A DNA stretch of 64,000 nucleotides from Phaseolus vulgaris. Its lineage: Eukaryota > Streptophyta > Magnoliopsida > Fabales > Fabaceae. The stretch spans positions 3,742,791 to 3,806,790 of the forward strand of contig NC_023753.2 in assembly GCF_000499845.2 (NCBI RefSeq), written 5' to 3'. Below the pieces are notes generated by a model. That model ran no database searches. It saw only the letters and a program-made list of their open reading frames with translations, and was not told the origin of the DNA. This document shows, piece by piece, positions 21,812 through 34,300 of the stretch. A program made the position numbers and the translations under genes. Position 1 is the stretch's first letter; each line of letters begins with the position of its first letter.

Positions 21812-22916
21812 TCAGAAACAAGCATCCAACAGGCAGCAGCAGCAGAGAGCAGCCAAGCTGCAACAATTCACAAATTCAAACAAATTAAGCCAAATCCGTG
21901 ATTTAAACAAGAGATTTAAACAAAGAGGCTGATAATTCATATGCTACCTTCCTCTTTCAAATATGTTCACATTTTAAAAGTCTCAGTTCATCATAAATTA
22001 TTAATCCCTACTTCAATCTGATTATTTTTTTCAAATATGTTCCCATTTTATAAGTCTCAGTTCATCATAACTTAATTAACCCCTACTTATAAAATAATTT
22101 GATTTCTCAATGCATAACAGAGTAGTCCTATAATTAACCAACCAAAAAAAAAAGTTTAATTTAATAAAATATAATTATTAGTTGTACTAATTGTTGTTAA
22201 AACAAAAAAATATAGATTACTTAAGAAAAGGTGCAAGTGGCGGGTCCACCCAAAAAAGTGACATCCGCCTCGAATGACGTGCTAGTGAGAGAAAGTGCCA
22301 TTGACACAGACAAAACAACTCCTGATAAATGATAATGAAACAAACAAGGGCACACCATAGATGCGGTGCATCCGCAACCTAGTCAATCGAGTCAATTCCG
22401 ATCTAAAATGGGCGCACCTAGTCAATCGCGTCAATTCCGATCTAAAATTCGGAATCGGAGTCACCACGATCATCTCCACTCACTCGATTTTAATTTTATA
22501 ATTCATTATCTATAGAGAATTAGGGAGATAAAAAACGCACCATCCTTCTAAACAACCAGGACCCGAAGACTGATGTTGTTGTTGAGGCGGAGGCTGAGCG
22601 TACTGAGGAGGCGCGTAGGGCGGAGGGTAACCCTGCGCTGGATATGGCTGCTGAGGGTAGCCTTGCGGAGGGTACCCTGGGGGAGGGTAGGCATCCTTTC
22701 CATAAGCGTCCCCTTGCGGTGGGTAACCTATAGTCATAACAAATCGGAAATCCGTGAACAAAAAACGAGAAGAAACAATCGAACAAGATAAAGTAACATG
22801 CAAAGACTTAAATATAGTTTTAAGAAAGTAAATAAAAGAAAAAAAAAAAAGAGAGAAGAAGAACCTTGCGGTGGAGGAACACCGACCGGTGGTTGCTGCT
22901 GGTTGTAATAACTCAT
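21812..22916 (-). CDS. CYSTM-family Cys-rich membrane-tethered protein, 3 exons, 94 aa
   Basis: Exons are 22916-22865, 22727-22541 and 21857-21812 (minus strand), all GT-AG; the coding length is 285 nt with stop. The N-terminal ~70 residues are Pro/Gly/Tyr/Gln-rich (MSYYNQQQPPVGVPPPQG, then YPPQG/YPPPG repeats). The C-terminus is the CYSTM core GCLEGC LAALCCCCLLDACF (residues ~75-94), with most of its cysteines in the 46-nt last exon. CYSTM proteins are tail-anchored at the plasma membrane, with cysteines proposed to be acylated; Arabidopsis WINDHOSE proteins are relatives of this layout (family knowledge). The leader is CT-rich and a TATA-like AATAAATA lies at 22982-22989 (minus). Intron 2 (683 bp) holds two small tandem duplications. 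Reading through the exon 2 donor gives a false, shorter frame. Confidence 0.92.
21957..22090. repeat. ~75-bp tandem duplication in CYSTM intron 2
   Basis: TCAAATATGTTCACATTTTA with AAGTCTCAGTTCATCATAA recurs ~75 bp later as TCAAATATGTTCCCATTTTA with the same following phrase. Confidence 0.85.
22377..22450. repeat. 39-bp tandem duplication in CYSTM intron 2
   Basis: ACCTAGTCAATCGAGTCAAT starts at 22377 and ACCTAGTCAATCGCGTCAAT at 22416, both continuing TCCGATCTAAAAT. Confidence 0.9.
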
Positions 22917-25900
22917 GGGATGAGAGAAGAGAGAAGAGATAAAAGAAGAGAGGGGTGAGAGAGAAGAAAAAGAGGGGAGGGTATTTATTGGATTTGGGAT
23001 AGTGGGTGGGTTTTCCACCTCGGAGGTTATAACCGAGGAGAGCTATTTCCTATGCAGTCTTTCTTCTTTCTTTCTTTCATTCTTTTTCATTTCATTATTT
23101 TGATTATCATTTATAAAAAAAATTAAATAATATAATAATATAATGAGTTATTTGTTTGGCAGGAAACAGGGAAGCAACGTGTCATGGTCACACGTCCTCG
23201 TCGGAACCATAAATTGTTACCTTCTGTAACTTCTTCGCATTCAATATGCCTTTTACCATTTTTTATTTTATTTTTGGAAACGGTATATTCCGTGTCAAAT
23301 GCGCGTAAGGGACTACTACCTTTTTTTTTTTTCACTTAACATTTATTATTAATTTAATAGGATAAAATAATATTATTCATATACAATAAATTTAAAATTA
23401 TATATATTGTTTATATAATATTTTTAATATTTTAATTACTATTGTAATTTAAATTTATGTATAAATATTATAAAAAAATAAAAGAGAAGAAAAAAACTTA
23501 TGTTATCCTTTTGAATATAAGAGAATATCTAGCAATTTGTTCAGTCATAACTCACTTTTCATAGGAATAAAAAAAAGGCATCACCATAAATCATATCAAG
23601 TTAGCGTAACAAATTATATTCTGTAATATAATATTTTGTTCATCCAACAAGTCATAATATTTTGTTCATCAAACAAGTCAACCTGTATTTATTATTTAAA
23701 AAAAAGTTAAAGTTAAATAGCAATAAAACAAAACAATTTATATATTTCCTTGTCACCATTTAATGACTTTAGTCGTCAACATTTTTGCCTTCATCTAATC
23801 CTAATAATTACTATTATCATTGTGCTAATCATTATTATTATTATAATCATGATAACCATTATCACTATTTTTATCATAATAATGGTATATAATTCAAAGT
23901 ATAAATCTTTATCATCCATGGTTACCTCTCTTATATTATTTATTTGAAACCCATTATATATACACATATAAATCTAAATTGTAATATTATTTATATATTT
24001 AAATATGATATTAGTTTTTACATTTTAAAATGAATTGCATCCCAAGGTGCACGTGACATGCAAATGATTTGTAACTAAAATTACTATTATGCGGGTGTTA
24101 TTAGTCTATATGTTTTTCTCTAAAAAATAAATAATTCGAATAAAAGAAACCATTTTAAACAACATCCAAATGTAAATGTCATGTGTATTTTTAACTTTAA
24201 AAAAAAAATCTATAATAATAATAATAAAAGAAATACCATTATTTGGAACTAACGAAAACACCGGCGCAATGTATCTGCATTTTTTCTTTTTATTTAATTT
24301 TTACGGTGATAGAAATTTAACATACAAAAATAGTTTTAAATTAGTCGAAATTAAAAAGCAAAAAATAATATAAAAAATAATATGTAAAAGAAAAATATGA
24401 ATTGATTAATCAATCTCTTTTTTCTTTTCTCTAGTTTGAATTTTTCTTCTTTTTTAAAAGTTTTTTTTTCTCTTCTTTCATTGGTAATTAACGTTAAAGT
24501 TAGGATTGAATTGATGATAGATACAAAAGAATAATGATTTTATCGAAGGATAAAGTTATTTGAAACGAAGTGGAGAGAGTAATTGAAAATGAAAGTTATT
24601 TTATATGATATGTGAAATTTGGTGTGAGAAAAATATATTTCTTATTTCTTGTTGTCTTAAAATAAGGAATTAAGAAAAGTGTGGAAAAATAAATTTACAT
24701 ATAAAAGTTAATTTTATGATAAAAATACTTTATTATGCTAATAAAATAAAATATATTAAATAAAAGTATAATTAAAAAAATGTATATAAAAAAATCCTTT
24801 TATATATAGATACATTAGTGTTTTTACTCATAATGATAATAATATAATAAAAAATTACTGTATTTAAAATGTCTTTGGCTGGTATCAACTGGTCCCCTTC
24901 TTCTTTGATACCTGTCCTACTTCTCTCTGTTTTGTTATTAGTCTTCTTCCGTCTGCGTTATCCTAAAAACAATAAATATACTTTTTGAAAATTCATAAGT
25001 TTTCTAACTAAAATAAAAATGGAAGCCATCATCAAAGAAAATTTAAATATCAGTGTGTATTCTTGAAAGGAAAAGTATAAAAAAAATTGAATTCTTCTAG
25101 AAAAATTGACTTGACTCATTTAAAGTGTTATTTTAATAACCTGAACTGATGGGAAAACAATCATAGGAGAGTACCAAATTGTGGTAGCCCTATGCATGTG
25201 TGACCATTGCCATGATCAGACCAAAAAATGGGTCAATTAACCAAAACTAGAAACAAATTATCCAAAAGAGTAATTTTGAAATATCTTGTGTTCACTGAAA
25301 TTATTGTTATGTGATCTCAGACCCCTGTCTATATAGACCAAAACATAAAACAAACAATTCAAAACATTTAAAACCCCATTCACTTGGAATTTTCAATACA
25401 ATAGCCTCAATTAATCAAATAATTTGTTGTTTCACAAAAAAAAATGATGAAATCAACTAACATATATTTATTACCAAAATTAAACTAGTTTTAAAAAAAG
25501 TTTATTACATTCAAACATGGGAGTCCGAAGCTATTTTTTTTCTTCTAAATTTGTTAATTTTGTTTATTTCATCAGTACAAAGTCTTTACATACTTATTTA
25601 ATAGAAGTCCTTCATGGTTTAGGAAATATGAATTTTTATAAACTTTTTAAGTTTGACTTTTAACTTCGTATAAGTTATTCACATCCTATTCAACAAGTCA
25701 ATGATGAAGGGATATAGTTAATTTGATTAAATGAAATAATTAAAACAATAAATATTGCATTCAAAGTTAAAATCGTTTCCAATATTTGATTTAAAAGTAA
25801 GATAAAGGTGTATCGTGATTTGAATTGATTGATGAACGTAATTTTATTTATATTTTTAGATTGTAATAATGAATAAATATATTATTTTAACTAAGATTCA

Positions 25901-26208
25901 TATAATTGATTTTAGTTGAGTTTTAATTATTATTTTTGTTAATTTTGTGTTTTTAGAGTAGGGCAGATATATATTTTCAATTAACATGTATAATTTCATG
26001 TATATTTTCAATTAGAGGAGGTGCAAAATGGAGTTCAAAATTAAAAAAAATATATATATTTTCACATTGGAGAACATGAAATATAATGAATATTCTCATC
26101 AATCCTCTCTCACACACACTCAAATCATGGGGGACTACTCTCTCAAATGCGTATGAAGAAGAATGAAAGATTTAGAGAGGTATGTGAATGTCGGGTGCGA
26201 CATTATTT
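22917..26208. other. CYSTM promoter and intergenic sequence
   Basis: The first ~80 bases are a GA-rich tract on the plus strand (a CT-rich leader of the CYSTM gene). The rest is AT-rich. A 27-bp tandem duplication (CATAATATTTTGTTCATC followed by AACAAGT) lies near 23625-23680. No gene recognised. Confidence 0.5.
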
Positions 26209-26618
26209 ATTTTATATAATATTTACAAAATTTAAATACGTATTTTTTTACTCAATTATTATTTTTCTACATTTTCAATTCTTTATGAACTTTTTAAGAT
26301 AATTTTTTTAAATAATTTTAAAATTAAACACTTAATCAATTTAAGAAATTTAATTTAACTAACTTATATCAAAATTTTCAAAATTAAAATATTTATAAAA
26401 CCATTATAAATTAAATAAATTTAAAACAAATAATCTTTAAAAAATTAAAATATTTTATATAACATTTACAAAATTTAAATACGTATTTTCTTTTACTCAA
26501 TTATTATTTTTCTACAATTTTCAATTTTTTCTAAACTTTTTAAGATAATTTTTTAAATAATTTAAAAATCAAACACTTAATCAATTTAATAAATTTAATT
26601 CAACTAACTTATATCAAA
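26209..26618. repeat. ~166-bp direct repeat, period 243
   Basis: 26209-26374 is repeated at 26452-26618, both starting ATTTTATATAA and including ACGTATTTT, TTTTTAAGATAATTTTT and AACACTTAATCAATTTAA. It lies just left of the CACTA-like relic that holds the solo LTR and may be part of it. Confidence 0.85.
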
Positions 26619-26759
26619 AAAATTAAAATTAATTTTTTTATTATAATATTAAAAAAATAAAAAATAAAATAAATACATAAACAATTAAAAATTAAAATAT
26701 TTATTATGATATTACATATTAAATAAATTTAAAATAAATAAACTTTAAAATATTAAAAG

Positions 26760-26834
26760 ATTAAAGTATAATTACGTGTCGGTTGACGCAACATATTTTT
26801 TTCTATAAATATCGTCGGTCAGGTGGACGCACAA
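26760..26834. mobile_element. Left part of a CACTA-like relic split by the solo LTR
   Basis: It carries GTCGGTTGACGC and GTCGGTCAGGTGGACGC motifs, which look like the subterminal repeats on the right side of the LTR (GCGTCGGTTATTGGCGACAC at 29170). The true left terminus was not found. Confidence 0.45.
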
Positions 26835-27902
26835 TGTAACATCCCTATTTTTTTCATATTTGTTAATATATTATGCATGCAATATTTAATTAACATGTAA
26901 ACATATATTAGGTTATCATATTTGTATCTAAAAAAGATATCCCTCTTCACAGGGAGCTAATATATACATCAAAACTAAAAAAAACAAAACAAACAAAGCA
27001 TTTAAAGGTAAATCTATCCCATACTCCAGTTGCTCACTGAGGAGCTTTATTACTTGCAATCTCATCTGCTCTCGTGTAAAACACGATTATCACAGGTAAA
27101 GAAACAAACACAAACAAATAACAGGGTAAGCTAGCTAAATAAAAATTTCTATAAAATTTAATGTCAAATTAATCAACATAATTCATCAAGTCTCATACAA
27201 TTTCTCAAATCATCAAGTGTCTATTAAATTTCACAATTCATCTTTTCACATGTCAGACTTCACGGACTCATAACACATAAACACTTGACTCTACTTCCGG
27301 AAGACTCATGCGTTGACTTAGACTCAGATATCTGCACCTGTCATACTACATCACTGTGAAATCCACACAGCTATGCGCATAATTAATCTCAATATCATCT
27401 CTCTCATAGTATGACAGGGTTAATTCATATAACAGGTCAAGTTAATTATCTTTCAAACAACTTACCCATTCATATGAACCTCCTTCGAGTCTCACCACCT
27501 GAATAACTTCATCTATATGATTCCATTATCTTAGGAGAGTCAGGATATCTCATTCTAGACGAATCCCTAGTCAATGCACATCCTAAACAATCTTAACACG
27601 GTATTTTCTTTCCTGAAAATACTATGTCTCGATTAGAATTCATATTTTGAACCTCATAATATCCACCATCAAACAATCAAATCATACCAATGTTTAGAAT
27701 TTCCAAAATACACAACAATTCATTGACTAATCATATAAATGTCTAATTAAAGAGATTTTCAATTAACTATACATGAAATATAAGTTTACATACTTTATAA
27801 GAAAAACTATATAGAAATAAATCAATCAATCTTTTAAAAGCAAATAAAAATTAGTTTAATATTTTTATTTTACTTTATTTTTTATTTTTATTTTATTTTA
27901 CT

Positions 27903-28138
27903 TTAGCTTGAGCTAGAATTCGCTAGCTTGAGCTAAAATCCACCCGAGAGCACCCAGAATTTTAACTTGAGCTAAAATTCGCTAGCTTGAGCTAAAATCC
28001 TCCAGAGAGTACCTAGAATTTTAGCTTGAGCTAAAATTCGCTAGCTTGAGCTAAAATCCTCCAGAGAGCACCCAGAATTTTTAGCTTGGGCTAAAAATCC
28101 TCCAGAGAGCACCCAAAATGTTTAGCTTGGCTTGAGCG
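27903..28138. repeat. Palindrome-bearing tandem repeat in LTR A
   Basis: Roughly four units of ~58 bp, each with one or two AGCTTGAGCTAAAAT palindromes followed by CTCCAGAGAGCACCCAGAAT. The best dyad is TTTTAGCTTGAGCTAAAA at 28019-28036 (only the central TG breaks symmetry). Confidence 0.88.
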
Positions 28139-28734
28139 AAATATGCAGAAAAATTCTGCATAACTTAATATACCTATTAGATTATAAATCAATATCTCAT
28201 TCAATTCATAAATTATAAATCTACACATTACATTGACAGTTCCTGTTCAGCATGATACAATCACTCTCATTGAATCATTGAGTTATTATGTCCATTTATA
28301 CATATATATGATTTCTAATTCCAAAATCATTTAAATCAAACAACCAATTCTCAATCACAACACTTTCAATTTCAATCAAACTACAATCTACTCAGAACAA
28401 GAAATCTTGCAACAGAATCTGGAATTGGTGACCCCGTCACACTCACATTCAAATCTTCTAACCTAGGGTTCTATTGAAGATGTTAGAAGATTTTAAACTA
28501 GCTTCCCTTACCTTTACTTGAGCATATGCTCACGAAGAGCTCCAAACCTACCAAAATCTTCAAAAGTAGCTTAACCTGCACCACAGAGTCCTGATAAAAA
28601 ATCTAACTATATCTCTAAGACTCTGATCTACTAAAGACTAATCCTAAAACTAAAAGTGGCACATGCATACACTTAGATTGAGATAAACCTACTAGTTCAA
28701 AATTTGACTCAGAGAAGGGTAAAAATTGAACTTA

Positions 28735-29010
28735 CTCTATCAGAGATTTTGATCGGGCAATCTTATAGGATTCACTGCCAGGAGTTCAATGGCAGACTCC
28801 GATCGTCAAACTGATAAGTAAGGAGATCAGAATCTTAGAGAGAAGGGAGAGAAAAGGAAAAAGAGGAACAAAATTGAAACTCTATAAGAGATTATGATCG
28901 GACAGTCTTGTAGTCTTCGCTGCCAGGAGTCCAATGGCAGACTTCGATCGCCAAACTGATAAGCGAGGAGATCAGAATCTTAGAGAGAAGGGAGAGAAAG
29001 GAAAAAGGAA
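28735..29010. repeat. 145-bp tandem duplication in LTR A
   Basis: Units start CTCTAT at 28735 and CTCTATAAGAG at 28880. Shared content includes GGCAGACT-CGATCG-CAAACTGATAAG and GATCAGAATCTTAGAGAGAA. LTR B has one copy only. Confidence 0.85.
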
Positions 29011-29160
29011 ACTTTTAGAGAAATGGTGGTTGTTTTGAAATGAAACCTGAAGTGAATTTTCTATTTATATGTCATTTTCATTTTAATAATAAAATATTCA
29101 GGTATCATTTAAAATATACCACTTCTACTTTAAGGTTATTTTCTAGACCCTTACACACAA

Positions 29161-29355
29161 CTTAAATTAAGCGTCGGTTATTGGCGACACAAAATAAATT
29201 TTTTTTTTCAAAATCTTTTCGCACGTTTGTTATGCGTCGAACATCTCACAAAAACCAATTTTGCGTCAGTTTTATGTGGGTTTGGCCAACGAAAAATACA
29301 TCCACACTAGATCAACGCAAATATCTGACAGCTAATCACGCGTTTTCTTGTAGTA
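29161..29355. mobile_element. Right end of a CACTA-like relic
   Basis: It has GCGTCGGTTATTGGCGAC motifs and ends CGCGTTTTCTTGTAGTA, close to the CACTA-class terminus (TTTTCTTGTAGTG) with the last base changed. It continues from 26834 across the inserted solo LTR. Confidence 0.55.
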
Positions 29356-31352
29356 AATTTGGTATAAGAGAGGTTTTAAGTTATCTTAAAACTTGAGATT
29401 AAGAATATTTTTTTATATTTATATCATATTTAAAAATTAATAATATTCGTAGGGTACACTATTTTTATTTATTATTAGAAGAAAGTTAACTTATCTAATG
29501 AGTCTATATAATGATTCCCTATTTATTAATATAGATATTTAATAAAATTATTTAAAATTTTAGATAAAAAATAAGAGACTATATCCTTGTGGTATTTAAA
29601 AAAATACAAAATTTAAGAATTAGATATTATTATTATTATATTAATAAAAAAAATTGTTAAGTGGTTATATTTTAAAAAGAAAGTGTTAAAATATACCCAT
29701 ATGAAAGTCTCGTCTGTGAGGATACATTTTGGACTGCAAATAATTTTTCATGATAAAGTTTCATAGGTCTATAGTAGCCAATAATAACCCGGAATAAGAA
29801 AAAAAGCCTGCTGACTATAATACATGCGCTGTTTTTTTTCCTTCTTTTGTGTTTTAGCTTCAGCTTGTTCTTTTGTCATCTTTCTCCTTCACAATGAACG
29901 GCCCAAAAAAAAGTTAATGCATATATATTTTTTCAATTTAATTTATTCTGTAGAAGTTATTGGTTATTGGATATATCAGCATTGTGGAACACACCATACA
30001 AAGTAAAAAACTATATTATATACTTCATCATAAATTAAAATCCCTTCTTATCGTTTTTCTCTTTTAATTTTACTCATTTTATTTTCTTTACTTATTTTCA
30101 CTTTCTTACTATTTTATTACAAAGCAGAAACTTTCAACTCAATAAGTTGTGACTTGTCTACATAGATAAATGACAGTAAGTGAATTAGGTAATGAAACAA
30201 CATAGATAACTAATGTATTTATCACAAACTACAACTTTAGTTAAAGTAGATCAAAACCTTAAATATAAACTCTCTTTTTTAAATACAATGTTAAATAATA
30301 AATTTATTAATAAACATCAACATGGAAAATTATTGAATCATTGTTGTTTTATTTTTGCATAGCTTTTTGTAAATTCTGTGTCCATGAGGTGGTGAACAAT
30401 GACATATTCCTTGTTTTGGTGTTCCAACATTTGACCCTAGAACCATGGTAGTACAAGTTAGCAAGTCATTCCATAAACAAAGCAAAAAAACATAAAAGCC
30501 AAATAAGAAAGAAAGTTAGGGTTAATAGTAAGCTAAACTAACATTACCAACTACAACAAACCAATTAAGGTAACCTCATCACTGCGGGAACCTCGTAAGA
30601 AGCAGTCCATGGTGCACCACTTAGTTTTGACCATTAGATGCACTCTTAAATAAATCAATGGTCAGGATAAATGACCTGAAACTTGTCTGGCCAGAAAAAT
30701 ATCTGCCATATGTATGTTAAAAAGACAGAGAAGCAATGATAAACCTGCATGTATTCTGATCTGGTTGGTGTATGTCAGACCCTCTTAGGTACACATGCAT
30801 GGGTTGCATATTCTAAACCAACTTTGTATTAAATTTTTTATAGTTATTTGTATTAAAAATATAATTATTATGTATTCAGTTTTCATGTAAAAGGAAAGTT
30901 GAAGTTTATTAGTAATTATATACATATTATTTTAACTTCCCTCAACAAGTACAAACCAGATTCTTAGATTGAATTTGGAATTATCTTGAAAAAAATAATC
31001 ATTCAAAGGTGATAAACATAAAAGTATTATATCCGGTGGTGTTGTGGTACTGTTATGAGTTCTTACCCTGCGCATGGTATGAGGGTACAATTGTGTCCCA
31101 TAAGTGCAGTGAAGAAAATGACAGTAGTCTGTCAGAGTTGTTGAAAAGCGCGCCAGGTGAATGTGGAAAAGCGTTTCAGGCAGTAGCTAGAGTCACAACG
31201 CCTTCGCCAACTCTCACTCATCATTTTCATTCTGGACCATTTCTTAACGAACACACCATACACCTGCTTCTTCTTCTTTTTCTCTCTGCACTATAAGAAA
31301 CACCAACTAAGAAATTAAATTGCTGAGTAAACAAACACCAGAGAGAGAAACA
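29356..31352. other. Intergenic sequence and promoter region of the first transporter
   Basis: AT-rich, more complex after ~30350. A TATA-like CTATAAG near 31290 lies ~60 bp before the start codon; the leader contains GAGAGAGAAACA. No other gene recognised. Confidence 0.5.
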
Positions 31353-34300
31353 ATGGTAGCTGGTGGAGGTGGAGGAAAGGCTGATGAGTTCCTACCTCAT
31401 CCCGTGAAGGACCAACTTCCCGGTGTTGATTACTGTGTTACCAGCTCGCCCTCATGGCGTATATGCCACCCCTTTGGCCTTTTTCTCTATCTAAGCTCAA
31501 TTTTTGCCACCCTTTATTTGCTGAGCCGATTTTTTTTTTGTCTTTAATTTGGTTGCAGCTGAAGGGGTCATTCTTGGCTTTCAGCATTATCTGGTTGTGC
31601 TTGGGACCATTGTCATTGTTTCCACCATCCTTGTCCCGTTGATCGGTGGTGGCAATGTAGTGCAATTTTTTAATACCTTGTTGTTTAGTCTTCTCATTCG
31701 TTTTGATTCTAATTTCTTTTCTCTGAAATAAATTATAGGTAGAAAAGGCTGAAACAATACAGACTCTACTTTTTGTTGCTGCCATTAACACACTGCTGCA
31801 AACGTTGTTTGGCACACGTCTTCCAGTGGTTGTGGGGGCATCCTATTCTTTTCTCATTCCTGCTGTTTCCATTGCCTTTTCCACCAGAATGAGTGTATTT
31901 GTTGATCCACATCAGGTTAGTCTGTGTGTGTGTTCATATTGTTGTAGTGTACTGTGTAGCTCTCTCTGATTACTGCTTGGTGAAAATAATTAATGAATGG
32001 TGTCGATGTGCTGTTTCTCTACTTGAAAATTGACTAGTTTTCATGACTATTTTTGAAGCGTTAGTGCATGTTACTAATGCCAATTGATTCTTCACTGAAT
32101 TTTTTCAGAGATTTAAACAATCTATGAGAGCCATACAAGGAGCACTTATTGTTGCATCGTTTTTTCAAATCATTGTTGGCTTTTTTGGCTTTTGGAGGAT
32201 ATTTGCCAGGTAGATTACAAACCAGAGAATCTCTTGATCATTATTTTGCAATCTGCTCTCTGTAGAAGTCAGCTATATTTTAGAATAGAAAAGTTCACTA
32301 TATTATCTCTACTGATACTGCAGATTTCTCAGCCCGCTTAGCGTGGCCCCTCTTGTAACTCTGACTGGACTAGGACTCTTTGTGTTAGGATTTCCAAAAG
32401 TACACGCTTTGCTCTTTCTTATGCATATTGGCAGTCTCTTTCATGTGATTGTTAGTTGTTTAACAAACAATCTTTGATATTTCTCTGATTCTTGTAGTTG
32501 GCAGATTGTGTTGAAATTGGTCTCCTTGCATTGGTTATCATTGTCATCTTTTCCCAGGTATGTTACTTTCTTTACCATTCTCTCTCATCCATTTTAGTTT
32601 AATTCTCTTGAAATATTTGTACAGCAACAAGAAAGTGATTAGTTAGACAAAAATTGTAGCTCTATTTTTTTTAATATGTTACCCAAATCCCTTCCTATTA
32701 AATTTACATGGGTCTGCCAACAGTAAGTTAAACTAGTAAATGTTTGATTTTCCTTAAGCAAGGTCCACATTCAAGTCTTGTGTGTAGGAAAAAGTATCAG
32801 ACTGGAATAAGATTGTCTTTTGCAGAGGATATCTATAATCGAGACCACAAAATATATATGCATCTGTGCTTGATATTGCTATATGCATAATTTCATTTGG
32901 TTTGGCCAACTCTTGAATAAAATTTAAGTACGAATTAGTGGTACTTCAAGAAGTGAATTACACTTGTTATCTGTGTATATTATATATCAAAGTAAATCAA
33001 CACTTTGAATTGATATTTTTACTTATGTTAAATCAATGGCCTTGCAGTACATTCCGGAAAGGATGAAATCAAGAGGAGCTGATCGATTTGCAATTATAGT
33101 CTCAATTGGAATTGCATGGGCATTTGCTGAAATTTTGACTGCAGCTGGTGCCTATAATAAAAGATCGCCTAAAACTCAATTAAGTTGTCGTACTGATCGA
33201 TCTGGGTTAATTAGTGCTGCTCCTTGGTCAGTCTTAATAACTTGCTTCTATTATAAGAGTCATGTAGTGCTTTTAGAACCATATATTATATTCTATGATA
33301 TAATTGATGATGATATCTAAGGCTTTCAAGCATCAAATTAGTGTTTGCAACTATGTGCAAGGACATGAATGTGTTTAGGACACCTCTTCATAAAATACAC
33401 AGATGCATACTTGATCATTTGGTGATGGTAAATCCATTCAAATGGATGGTCATTTAATGTAACACCCTTCAATTAAATTTCTCTTCATTTATGTAGGATA
33501 AGAGTTCCATATCCATTTCAATGGGGACGCCCTTCTTTCAATGCTGGTGATGCTTTTGCTGTGATTGCTGCTTCTCTTGTTGCAATTGTAGAGGTTTGCT
33601 TTTGTTTCTTTTAATGTGTCGACAAACTTGTGGGGATGGTTGTTATATCATTTTAATAAAATAATCAGAAGGGCTAATGCTAGCAATATTTAGCACATGA
33701 CAATTTGTACCATGATCAGTATGAATTTGTTGACTCTATTAATTGGATTTACAAAAATTCTGTGAGCTTCCCTCGGGTCTTTTTTTATGCTATCTTCTTG
33801 ATTTGACAATTTCTAATTAAAAGGTTTATGATTAAAGTTCTTTTCATTTGGATGTACTTTTATATAATTTTTTCCCTTTTCATTCTCTGCGGGCAGTCAA
33901 CAGGGACATTCATTGCAGCATCAAGATTTGGCAGTGCAACCCCTGTTCCACCTTCTGTGCTTAGTCGTGGTGTTGGCTGGCTGGTGCTATGTGATTCTTT
34001 GACATTACATTTGTTCATGCAATTTCTTTTAAAATTTAGACTTATATGTTAATGTTTGACGATTTCAGGGTATAGGCACTCTTTTGGATGGCATTTTTGG
34101 CTCAGGAACTGGATCTACTGCATCAGTGTACGTTTTATTGTCTTAAAAGTTCATCTGCCTTGCTGTATTCTTAAGCTATGGACCTAAGTTGTTCTGACTC
34201 AGTGCATAAGATAAGATGAGTTGCTAATATTCAATCAATCAATGTTTATTTCATTGTTTCATTGTTGTGTGGAAGACTGTAAATTTACTTTTATGTGATA

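Larger units (their letters stand above)
26835..29155 (+). mobile_element. Solo LTR A of the TGTAACATCCC family (2.32 kb)
   Basis: It starts TGTAACATCCC and ends GACCCTTACA, with a perfect 5-bp target duplication CACAA on both sides (26830-26834 and 29156-29160). No retroviral coding domain lies within, and it aligns end to end with the copy at 59845-61984, so it is a solo LTR left by LTR-LTR recombination. It holds palindromic AGCTTGAGCT repeats and a 145-bp internal duplication. Confidence 0.9.

Noticed and set aside
22573..22791. Arg-rich plus-strand frame opposite CYSTM exon 2
   Set aside because: Antisense of Pro/Gly/Tyr-rich coding repeats.
27903..28138. Possible CRISPR-like array because of regular repeats
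   Set aside because: Units are contiguous with no unique spacers, lie within an LTR and in a plant genome.
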